This document shows, in pieces, positions 1 to 6,626 of a stretch of 23,806 nt of DNA (the stretch's first letter is position 1; each line of letters starts with the position of its first letter). The position numbers and the translations under genes are program-made. The DNA is taken from the NCBI GenBank assembly GCA_964521065.1, contig CAZFPQ010000096.1:1-23806 (forward strand), read 5' to 3'. The notes beneath the pieces are model-generated. The model was not told the DNA's origin, made no database searches, and worked only from the letters and a program-made list of their open reading frames with translations. Source of the stretch: CAYVAP01 sp964521065 (GTDB taxonomy: Bacteria; Bacteroidota; Bacteroidia; J057).

Positions 1-16
1 GGAAAAGAGCTTATGC

Positions 17-304
17 CTACATGTGTCTAAGCTCTTCGGGCAGATCGTAAAAAGTAGGATGGCGATAGGCTTTATCTTTGGCTGGTTCAAAATAGTCTGC
101 GTTTTTTTCGGGATTAGAAGCTGTGATGTGCTTAGACTCCACTACCCAGATACTCACTCCCTCACTGCGCCGGGTGTATACATCTCGAGCATTTTCCATC
201 GCCATTTCAGCATCACTTGCGTGCAAACTTCCTACATGCCGGTGCTCCAAACCGTTTTTGCTGCGGATAAACACCTCCCAAAGAGGCCATTCTTTTTTTG
301 ACAT
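17..304 (-). CDS. paaB: 1,2-phenylacetyl-CoA epoxidase subunit PaaB
   Basis: Subunit B of the ring-1,2-phenylacetyl-CoA epoxidase, the multicomponent monooxygenase that opens aerobic phenylacetate breakdown. It has no catalytic iron and is known to bridge PaaA/PaaC dimers in the cytoplasmic complex. The predicted protein has 95 residues, matching the family length, with the typical early WPLWEVFIRSKNGLEHRHVG segment (residues 6-25) and the usual alternation of polar strands. It starts with ATG 18 bases downstream of the paaA stop, so the two are surely co-transcribed. The stop lies 16 bases from the window edge; paaC and paaD would be expected just beyond. Family assignment is firm. Confidence 0.95.
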   Translation of the reverse strand: MSKKEWPLWEVFIRSKNGLEHRHVGSLHASDAEMAMENARDVYTRRSEGVSIWVVESKHITASNPEKNADYFEPAKDKAYRHPTFYDLPEELRHM

Positions 305-322
305 GATTCGGTGGTTTTTAAT

Positions 323-1279
323 TTAGGCGACTTCACTATTTCGCTTCGAAGCTTTCTTTTCTGCATGGGCAAGGGCTGCTTCTCTAACCCAAGCACCATT
401 ATCACGCGCCATTTGTCGAGCCGAGATGCGCTCTTTGTTACAAGGACCGTGGCCTTTGACCACCTGCCAAAACTCATCCCAATCAATTTCGCCAAAATCA
501 TAATGGCCCCGCTCTTCATTCCACTTTAGGTCTGGATCGGGAATGCTCAGTCCCAAAATATCTGCTTGGGGAACCGTGATATCGATGAACTGCTGTCGCA
601 ACTCATCATTGGTTTTGCGCTTAATCTTCCACTTAACGGCCTGTTCTGTATGCGTTGATTCTTCGTCGCGAGGGCCAAACATCATCAGGGATGGCCACCA
701 CCAGCGGTTCAAAGAATCTTGAGCCATGGCCTTTTGTTCGGGGGTTCCATTGCAAAGGGTAAGCATGATTTCATATCCCTGTCGCTGATGAAAGCTCTCT
801 TCCTTGCAAATTCGCACCATAGCTCGCGCGTAGGGGCCATAGGATGTTCTCGTTAGCATGACCTGATTGATAATGGCTGCACCATCAACCAGCCAACCGA
901 TGGCCCCCATGTCAGCCCAGCTTAGGGTGGGATAATTAAAAATGCTGGAATACTTGGCCTTCCCACTCAGCAATTGCTCGGTCATTTCATCTCTTGAAAT
1001 TCCCAAAGTCTCTGCCGCGCTATACAAATACAAACCATGTCCAGCCTCATCCTGAACCTTGGCCAGCAGAGCGACTTTTCTCCGCAAAGAGGGAGCCCGT
1101 GTTATCCAGTTACCTTCTGGCAGCATGCCCACAATTTCAGAATGGGCATGTTGAGATATCTGGCGAATCAGCGTTTTTCGATACTTTTCGGGCATCCAAT
1201 CCTTGGGCTCTATGTTCTGCCCATCGTCAATTCTATCCTGAAAGACCTGATCTAGGTGATTGAAATCTACGATCTGCAT
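323..1279 (-). CDS. paaA: 1,2-phenylacetyl-CoA epoxidase catalytic subunit PaaA
   Basis: Catalytic diiron subunit of phenylacetyl-CoA epoxidase, which converts phenylacetyl-CoA, O2 and NADPH to the ring-1,2-epoxide. The 318-residue protein has the ferritin-like helical fold signatures: a first helix with SEIVGMLPEG (47-56), the DEAGH iron-binding motif (77-81) and the second EESFH motif (160-164), giving the Glu/His set for the two irons. The length fits the family. It lies 45 bases downstream of paaE and 18 bases upstream of paaB, in one minus-strand operon. The ATG start gives MQIVDFNHL; no better in-frame start is needed. No missing key residue was noticed. Confidence 0.96.
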   Translation of the reverse strand: MQIVDFNHLDQVFQDRIDDGQNIEPKDWMPEKYRKTLIRQISQHAHSEIVGMLPEGNWITRAPSLRRKVALLAKVQDEAGHGLYLYSAAETLGISRDEMTEQLLSGKAKYSSIFNYPTLSWADMGAIGWLVDGAAIINQVMLTRTSYGPYARAMVRICKEESFHQRQGYEIMLTLCNGTPEQKAMAQDSLNRWWWPSLMMFGPRDEESTHTEQAVKWKIKRKTNDELRQQFIDITVPQADILGLSIPDPDLKWNEERGHYDFGEIDWDEFWQVVKGHGPCNKERISARQMARDNGAWVREAALAHAEKKASKRNSEVA

Positions 1280-1324
1280 AACAGTATATTTAACCTTCGA
1301 TAGTTCTTAAAATAACAAATTAGC

Positions 1325-2389
1325 TTAGGCGTCAAAGTCAACGACCACCGTATCGCTGAGAGGAATTGATTGACAGGTTAAGACATACCCCGCCGCTACC
1401 TCTTCCTCTTCAAGAGCATAATTCACTTCCATGTCCACCTTGCCTTCGGTTATTTTGGCGCGGCAGGTACAACATACTCCTCCCTTACATGCGAAAGGAA
1501 GGTCAACAGAATTTTTCAAAGCCTCGTCTAAGAGATTGTTACTCCCTTTGGCCATTTGAAACTGAAGCGCCGTCCCATTGCTGATGACCTTAACCGAAGT
1601 TAAGCTGCCATCAAGCTTCCGGGCTTTTTTATTCTTTTTACTTGGACCACTTGTATTGAAAAGCTCGAAGTGGATTCGCTTAGAATCAATATGCTTGTCC
1701 AGTAGGAAATCTCTGATGAGAAAAATCATGGGCTCTGGGCCACACATGAAATAGTGATCTATTTCTGTGATGTCTATCAAGAGCCTAAAAAGAGATGCTA
1801 GTTTTTCCCGGTCGATTCGGCCATTGAAAAGAGGGGTATCTCTCACTTCTTGAGTTAAAAAGTGAAATATTTCAAAGCGCCCTAAAAACTGGTTCTTAAG
1901 GGCTTCTATCTCCTCTCGAAGAATAATACTTTGAACCGTCCGGTTTACGTAAAAGAGCTTAAAACTACTTTGAGGCTCTCTTAGCAAATGCGTTTTGATG
2001 ATGGACAGAATGGGGGTAATGCCACTGCCTGCCGCAAAAGCCACATAGTCTCTAGCTTCATCAGGCTTTACAGGGACAAAAAACCTGCCGTTTGGAGGCA
2101 AAACGTCAAGTTCATCTCCTACCTCTAGGTGATCGTTTACAAAGGTAGAAAAGCGCCCGTCTTCGATTTTTTTGACCGCAACTTTCCACTCCCCATCTAG
2201 CGGACTGCTACAAAGCGAGTAGGAGCGTCGTAAGTCTTCGCCTTTTATTTTGGCTTTCAAGGTCAAATACTGACCTTGCTGAAAGCCAAACCGCTCACGT
2301 TCCTCTACGGGGATATCAAAGGAGAGTACCGTACAATCAGAAGTAGTCTTTTCCTTTGCTTTGACCTTGATGGGGATAAAACTTTCCAT
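1325..2389 (-). CDS. paaE: Phenylacetyl-CoA epoxidase reductase subunit PaaE
   Basis: NADPH-dependent reductase that feeds electrons to the PaaA diiron centre. The 354-residue protein (close to the usual length) has three parts: a flavin-binding barrel with RRSYSL (54-59), an NAD(P)-binding part with AAGSGITP (119-126) and CGPEPM (216-221), and a C-terminal plant-type 2Fe-2S ferredoxin domain with ligands Cys301, Cys306, Cys309 and Cys339. I chose the ATG at 2389 because it begins the conserved barrel and gives the family length. The frame stays open upstream to a TTG at 2428, but that codon falls in the promoter/operator. First gene of the paaEAB operon here, behind a TetR-type dyad. Confidence 0.95.
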   Translation of the reverse strand: MESFIPIKVKAKEKTTSDCTVLSFDIPVEERERFGFQQGQYLTLKAKIKGEDLRRSYSLCSSPLDGEWKVAVKKIEDGRFSTFVNDHLEVGDELDVLPPNGRFFVPVKPDEARDYVAFAAGSGITPILSIIKTHLLREPQSSFKLFYVNRTVQSIILREEIEALKNQFLGRFEIFHFLTQEVRDTPLFNGRIDREKLASLFRLLIDITEIDHYFMCGPEPMIFLIRDFLLDKHIDSKRIHFELFNTSGPSKKNKKARKLDGSLTSVKVISNGTALQFQMAKGSNNLLDEALKNSVDLPFACKGGVCCTCRAKITEGKVDMEVNYALEEEEVAAGYVLTCQSIPLSDTVVVDFDA

Positions 2390-2397
2390 TATTAGCT

Positions 2398-2421
2398 CAA
2401 AACTAACGACTGTTAGTTTTG
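2398..2421 (-). promoter_or_regulatory. PaaR-like (TetR family) operator upstream of paaE
   Basis: Perfect dyad: left arm CAAAACTAAC (2398-2407), spacer GACT, right arm GTTAGTTTTG (2412-2421). Its core CTAACGACTGTTAG agrees at all but one fixed position with the 14-base operator CNAACGNNCGTTNG that I recall for PaaR of Thermus thermophilus, a TetR repressor released by phenylacetyl-CoA. It ends 9 bases from the paaE start codon and overlaps the predicted transcription start, the right place for repression. The sequence match is seen directly; the binding protein is inferred, the best candidate in the window being the TetR gene at 10559. Confidence 0.7.
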
Positions 2422-2425
2422 TTTG

Positions 2426-2455
2426 CAAACCTCATTCGTTCGTAGGCTTACTCAA
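2426..2455 (-). promoter_or_regulatory. Candidate -33/-7 promoter of the paaEAB operon
   Basis: On the minus strand a TTG (2455-2453) is followed, after 19 bases, by GAGGTTTG (2433-2426), resembling the Bacteroidota TTTG / TANNTTTG promoter with correct spacing; the TA of the -7 box is replaced by GA. Transcription would begin near 2420, at the start of the dyad operator. The -7 TTTG sits in a GTTTGCAAAC palindrome (2421-2430), so the same bases could also be read on the other strand. Confidence 0.45.
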
Positions 2456-2500
2456 TTTCCATAAATAATCGATAAGTTTATTCCCCTAAGTGTCTCCCTG

Positions 2501-2911
2501 ATGTTAAAATGCATTTTTGCCCTAAGCTGTGGCTTGTTGCTCCTAAGTAGTGCCTGCTCTGGGCCTCGAAGAATCGAAATTGATAACCAAACCGGCCAGA
2601 AAGCTCAGGTAGCTTGGGGGTTAAAGCCAGAAAGAACACCGGCTAGGCCATTTGCGGTGACAAGGACTGATACCCTGTATACATACCTAGATGCTAAAGG
2701 GAAGGAGTCTAAGACTGGACTAGTTTTCGGTGAGGGGAAATGGAACGTTACGGAATTCGACAGAATCATGAGTCGCCTGGTTTTTATCCAGGTAGAAACA
2801 GAAGATCAAACTCTTTTTAGGGCAAGTGGCCGAGATTCTTTACGATCTCTTCTTGAATCAGGGCTGAGCCAGACCAATAAAAGAGTAATCAGATTACGGA
2901 TAGCAGAATAA
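2501..2911 (+). CDS. Small predicted lipoprotein, unknown function
   Basis: I do not recognise the family. The 136-residue product begins with a hydrophobic signal (residues 3-18) ending in LSSAC, so Cys19 is the likely lipidated residue, although Ser at -3 is not ideal for a lipobox. The mature part is polar, with an early IEIDNQTG segment suggestive of a small beta-strand domain, and a basic C-terminus. It sits divergently from paaE and only 3 bases before the helicase gene, so the two plus-strand genes are probably co-transcribed. A role linked to the helicase is not implied, since one is envelope-bound and the other cytoplasmic. Confidence 0.8.
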   Translation: MLKCIFALSCGLLLLSSACSGPRRIEIDNQTGQKAQVAWGLKPERTPARPFAVTRTDTLYTYLDAKGKESKTGLVFGEGKWNVTEFDRIMSRLVFIQVETEDQTLFRASGRDSLRSLLESGLSQTNKRVIRLRIAE

Positions 2912-2914
2912 TAC

Positions 2915-4330
2915 ATGGATGAGCTTCGTAAAAAGTTAATTAGTGATCTGAGTGGCCAAGAAGGCATCACCTTATCTCCCGATCAGGATGCAGCGGTAAA
3001 GGAGTTTATCCGCTTTGAAAAATCTGAGGATTTGCGCTGTACCTATCTTTTAACAGGTTCAGCTGGCACTGGAAAAACGTTTTTGATCGGCCTGTTTCGT
3101 AGTTATTTGCAGAAGTTGGGCTATAAAGTGATTTTGCTGGCACCTACCGGCCGGGCGGCCAAGGTCATCAGTAGGCGAACTCATCGCTTGGCCTACACCA
3201 TTCATCATCACATCTACAACCCCTTTGAAAGCAGTTTTGGGGAAGTTGCCTTTCAATTAAAGCAAAACAAGGAACAGAGCAAGACGGTGTACATCGTTGA
3301 TGAGGCCTCCATGATTGGGGATAAATCGGGACAAGGTAGCAGTCAAGGGCTGCTCAATGACCTCTTGAGATTCGTTTTCGAAACAGACGAGGCCCGCAAA
3401 CTTATTGTGGTAGGCGATCCCGTACAGTTACCCCCTATCGGACATCAACTTTCACCAGCATTGGAACCTGATGAATTGGCATTCAAAGGCTTTTTGACCA
3501 TGTTTCAAGCAAACCTGACCGAGGTTAAGCGTCAAGAATTTGATTCCGGAGTGTTGGAGAATGCAGTTGCATTAAGAGATGCTTTCCTGGGAAAGACCCC
3601 GAATGATGTTAAAATCATTCCTAGCCGAGAAGTTTTGCTGCTTGAAAATGCTTGGGATTCAGTAGAAACCTATCTTGGTTATTATCAACAGAGCAATTTA
3701 GAGCGGGTCATCTTCATCACCTATTCAAATTGGCAAGCGACCCGTGTCAATCAAGGCATTCGACACGAACTACATCAGACCCAAGACCTTGTTGTGCCAG
3801 GCGAATTGCTAATGGTGGTTAAAAACAATTATGCCTGGGGAGACAACAAGCGCATGCCCTTTATCGCTAATGGGGAAATGGGAACGGTACAAGAGCTTAT
3901 TTCGGAAAGCTATGAGGAGGCCTATGGCTTGAAGTGGGTCGATGTACTCATTGAGTTTGAGGATACGCGCGGTGATGCGTATCCTGTCGAATGTAAAATA
4001 GTACTTGATCTCCTACAGGTTAAACAACCTCAATTAGAGGCCAGTATTTTGGCAAATATTCAACATGAACGGCAAAAGCAATATCAACATCTCTCACCTG
4101 CCCAGATGCAGGAACAAATGCGTACCGATCCCTACGTCAATGCCCTGCAGGTAAAGTACGGATACTGTGTTACTGGACACAAATCCCAAGGAGGACAGTG
4201 GGCAAACGTCATCGTAGGATTTGAGCCAGATTATGGGCAGGACGCCCTAGCCTATCTGCGATGGACCTATACCGTTTTGACCCGAGCGGAAGAGCGACTT
4301 TTCCTGCTGAATACCCCTTTTGCTACCTGA
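2915..4330 (+). CDS. RecD/Pif1-like SF1B ATP-dependent DNA helicase
   Basis: Probable 5'-3' superfamily 1B DNA helicase (AAA_30 / UvrD_C_2 type, often annotated RecD-like or exonuclease V alpha-like). Visible motifs in its 471 residues: Walker A GSAGTGKT (48-55), motif Ia LAPTGRAA (75-82), Walker B IVDEASM (127-133), motif III GDPVQLPPIG (167-176), VTGHKSQGGQW (419-429) and the motif VI region YTVLTRAEERLF (452-463). It lacks the long N-terminal HhH region of RecD2, so it is the short form common in Bacteroidota; recB and recC are not nearby. Likely a DNA repair or replication accessory factor. It ends tail to tail with the GH117 gene 34 bases away. Confidence 0.92.
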   Translation: MDELRKKLISDLSGQEGITLSPDQDAAVKEFIRFEKSEDLRCTYLLTGSAGTGKTFLIGLFRSYLQKLGYKVILLAPTGRAAKVISRRTHRLAYTIHHHIYNPFESSFGEVAFQLKQNKEQSKTVYIVDEASMIGDKSGQGSSQGLLNDLLRFVFETDEARKLIVVGDPVQLPPIGHQLSPALEPDELAFKGFLTMFQANLTEVKRQEFDSGVLENAVALRDAFLGKTPNDVKIIPSREVLLLENAWDSVETYLGYYQQSNLERVIFITYSNWQATRVNQGIRHELHQTQDLVVPGELLMVVKNNYAWGDNKRMPFIANGEMGTVQELISESYEEAYGLKWVDVLIEFEDTRGDAYPVECKIVLDLLQVKQPQLEASILANIQHERQKQYQHLSPAQMQEQMRTDPYVNALQVKYGYCVTGHKSQGGQWANVIVGFEPDYGQDALAYLRWTYTVLTRAEERLFLLNTPFAT

Positions 4331-4364
4331 TTCTTCAAGGAATAGCAAGCAAGACACAGGTTAA

Positions 4365-6419
4365 CTACTGCTTAACAAATAAGGCAGATACTTTCTTCGA
4401 CTCAGAGTTAAGCAATTTCAAGACGTAAGTTCCCGTACTTAGTTTCCCGACTTTAATGCCTTGATCAGGAAGAACTACACCTTGAGTGAGGATAGATCCA
4501 TTTAACCTAGAAATTTGGAAATGGACCTTTTCCGTAAGGTTGAGGATATACAATTCATCCTGAACAGGATTGGGATACAATTCAATGCTGAATGAGTCTT
4601 CCACTGAAGCCAAAGACGAAACTGTCGCTGGATCTAACTGGATTTTATCGAGGTTCCATTGCCAAGTATTGGCGCCGCTGGCCACTACGCGGATGGTATG
4701 TTCCCCCTTTGTCAAGCTGATAGTCTGATTAAAGGCCAAACACCTATAATCATCCCATTGTCCATTGTTAGGCACAGACATGTCAGCGAGTTGGGTTCCA
4801 TCTACCCAAAACTGTACCCGAGCCTGATCCGTGGGGGTACTTATAAAGTAGAATAGCCGATAATCATCGGTTTCCGGTACGGTGAGTGGGTATTCCATCC
4901 AATCCCCCGCATTAACAAAATTAACCCCTATCCCTGTTCTATTCACGCCAAAACCAGGGCCTCCAGAATTGGAGTCATCGTAGCTTCCTCCTGTATGGGT
5001 AAAGGTTTCGGCTTCGATGATCAATGCATGGTCACTGGGCAGGATCTTAGGCTCTTCAATGTCAAATCGGACCAAGTAATTTGTTCCTCCCGTGACAGAA
5101 CCCCATTCATAGCGGTGAGCTAGCCCCCACCTTACCCCATCGCGCGGGGCATTCCCCCCCTCTTCGGGCCTAAATATCCCCAAGGCTTCAGGTACATGGG
5201 TAGCGCGGCCTCTCATTTCAAAATTTAAACCATCCGCCGCGAACTGAACCGTTCCACGCTCAGGGCCATCTAACTTCTGAATAATGGCTATGCCCTCATC
5301 ATGGTTCCAAACAGCAACCTCATGCCCACTAGTAGTGATGGGATTGTACTCTGACTTGGCGTAAGGCCCCATGGGATGGTCGGCGATGGCCACACCCCAC
5401 CGTATCTCTCGCTGTCCGCAAATTCGCTCTTCTCCCATTCGCTCCCCTTTGTAATAGAGGTAAAATTTATTGTTGTAGAATCGTAGACAGGGATCGTGAA
5501 CTTTGTGGCTATCAAAATCACCTTTTACATCTGCATCTAATCGACTAAAGGAACCATTGGTCCATTTTCCATTATCTGTAGGCCGTAAGATCGGTTCAGG
5601 TAGTTTTGTCCAGGGACCATCGGGAGAGGTCGCATATGCCATTCCTATGGTGTTTTTGACTCGCTCTACGTAAGGAGCTTGAACTACCTGGTAAACTAGG
5701 TAAAACGTATCCTGGTGAACAAAAATCTCAGGAGTAAATACCGATTGGTCATCGAAGCTGCCATTGGCACCACGGGTAACCGCCGCCCCTTGTTCTTCCC
5801 AATGGTAGCCATCGGTGGAGGTAGAGTAGTATAAGTCAGCATTATCCCAAGGGAAAACGTTGATGTGGCCTCCTAGATTCGGGTCGCCATTGTTGAACCA
5901 GGTAGATGGTTCGCTGAGCTTGTAGGTATACCAAACGTAGTACTTCCCATTATGGCTAATCACGGCAGTAGGATCCCGACGGGTATAAGTAGGGTCTCTA
6001 CCCAGGTCTCCTGTCAAGTTTGATTCCGACCATTCCATGTTCCAGTCTGGATCATCAGGGATGTTGGGGCTGTTGTAGACCTGGCAACTAGTCAGGTAAT
6101 TCTCCCAGCGAAGGGTGGCTGCACTCTTTTTCTTAAGCCGAAGCTGGATATTGAAATTGGTATCGGGAGCCACTTTTCTCAAATCTTCAAAGACAAATCC
6201 ATCTTTGTTGACTTGCAGGGTCCTGAGGCTGCTATCGGTAGCAATAATCGAAAAAGCCCCATCGGTTCCCGTGCTTACGGATTGATCCTCTTCCACCAAG
6301 GTAACGATGGCCCCCTCAAGGGGTAGGCTGCTTTGCTGATCTAGGATGATACCGCTGTAGGTCTGTGCTTGAACCATGATGGTGGCACAAAAAAGGAAGA
6401 CGAAATAGGGGAGTTTCAT
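4365..6419 (-). CDS. Secreted multidomain GH117-family glycoside hydrolase with CBM6 and T9SS tail
   Basis: A 684-residue exported enzyme. Order of parts: signal peptide (1-19, ending VQAQ), a carboxypeptidase-regulatory-like beta-sandwich (about 20-95), a GH117-type five-bladed propeller (about 100-455), a CBM6 lectin-like module (about 465-597, IEAE start, GDWMEYPL, NTWQWNLDKI) and a type A T9SS sorting domain (about 612-684, YPNPVQDELYI). GH117 signatures include RRDPTAV, DDQSVFTPEI, GDFDSHKVHDPC, YYKGERMGE and SGHEVAVW. Asp149, Asp309, His366 and Glu367 line up with the catalytic set I recall for neoagarobiose hydrolases (Asp-Asp-His-Glu), including the 58-residue Asp-Glu spacing. Expected activity: release of 3,6-anhydro-L-galactose from agar oligosaccharides, but GH117 subfamilies differ in substrate. 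ATG at 6419 chosen because it begins the signal peptide; the frame is open upstream. No SusC/D genes lie nearby. Confidence 0.88.
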   Translation of the reverse strand: MKLPYFVFLFCATIMVQAQTYSGIILDQQSSLPLEGAIVTLVEEDQSVSTGTDGAFSIIATDSSLRTLQVNKDGFVFEDLRKVAPDTNFNIQLRLKKKSAATLRWENYLTSCQVYNSPNIPDDPDWNMEWSESNLTGDLGRDPTYTRRDPTAVISHNGKYYVWYTYKLSEPSTWFNNGDPNLGGHINVFPWDNADLYYSTSTDGYHWEEQGAAVTRGANGSFDDQSVFTPEIFVHQDTFYLVYQVVQAPYVERVKNTIGMAYATSPDGPWTKLPEPILRPTDNGKWTNGSFSRLDADVKGDFDSHKVHDPCLRFYNNKFYLYYKGERMGEERICGQREIRWGVAIADHPMGPYAKSEYNPITTSGHEVAVWNHDEGIAIIQKLDGPERGTVQFAADGLNFEMRGRATHVPEALGIFRPEEGGNAPRDGVRWGLAHRYEWGSVTGGTNYLVRFDIEEPKILPSDHALIIEAETFTHTGGSYDDSNSGGPGFGVNRTGIGVNFVNAGDWMEYPLTVPETDDYRLFYFISTPTDQARVQFWVDGTQLADMSVPNNGQWDDYRCLAFNQTISLTKGEHTIRVVASGANTWQWNLDKIQLDPATVSSLASVEDSFSIELYPNPVQDELYILNLTEKVHFQISRLNGSILTQGVVLPDQGIKVGKLSTGTYVLKLLNSESKKVSALFVKQ

Positions 6420-6449
6420 GTAGTCTTGTAGATGAGCGACCCGAGATAC

Positions 6450-6503
6450 CAAATAAGGTTGATACCCCTTTGAGCTTAAAGAAATAGCTTTTCTTCTTTA
6501 AGC
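6450..6503 (-). promoter_or_regulatory. Long dyad and candidate promoter upstream of the GH117 gene
   Basis: A perfect 10-bp inverted repeat, GCTTAAAGAA (6474-6483) and TTCTTTAAGC (6494-6503), with a 10-base spacer. No T-tract follows on either strand, so it is a poor terminator. On the minus strand a TTTA (6480-6477), 19 bases and CTTATTTG (6457-6450) resemble a weak -33/-7 promoter; the -33 element falls in the dyad. This favours a regulator-binding site controlling the GH117 gene. The repeat is seen; promoter and operator roles are inferred. The rest of the 207-base gap to 6627 shows nothing I can name. Confidence 0.4.
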
Positions 6504-6626
6504 GAGCAGTGGCTTCATAGACAAAAACTTGACATGAACTAGCAATCGTTTGCCCAGCTATCAGACAGGCCATAGGCCATCCAAGATCTCGGGTTCCACC
6601 AGTTCGACACGGTACATGGCATGCCT

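Noticed and set aside
2390..2428. Upstream extension of paaE to a TTG at 2428
   Set aside because: The extra 13 codons lie across the dyad operator and the -7 box, and the family N-terminus begins at the ATG at 2389.
4331..4400. Terminator between the helicase and GH117 genes
   Set aside because: Only a 5-base dyad around GTTAA/TTAAC is visible, reaching into the GH117 stop region, with no T-run.
4659..4856. Plus-strand open frame inside the GH117 gene
   Set aside because: Antisense to a well-supported enzyme, with no family-like sequence; frames of this kind arise by chance opposite real genes.
6420..6452. GH117 start at 6452
   Set aside because: The added 11 residues precede a clean signal peptide that begins at 6419; an exported protein needs the signal at its N-terminus.
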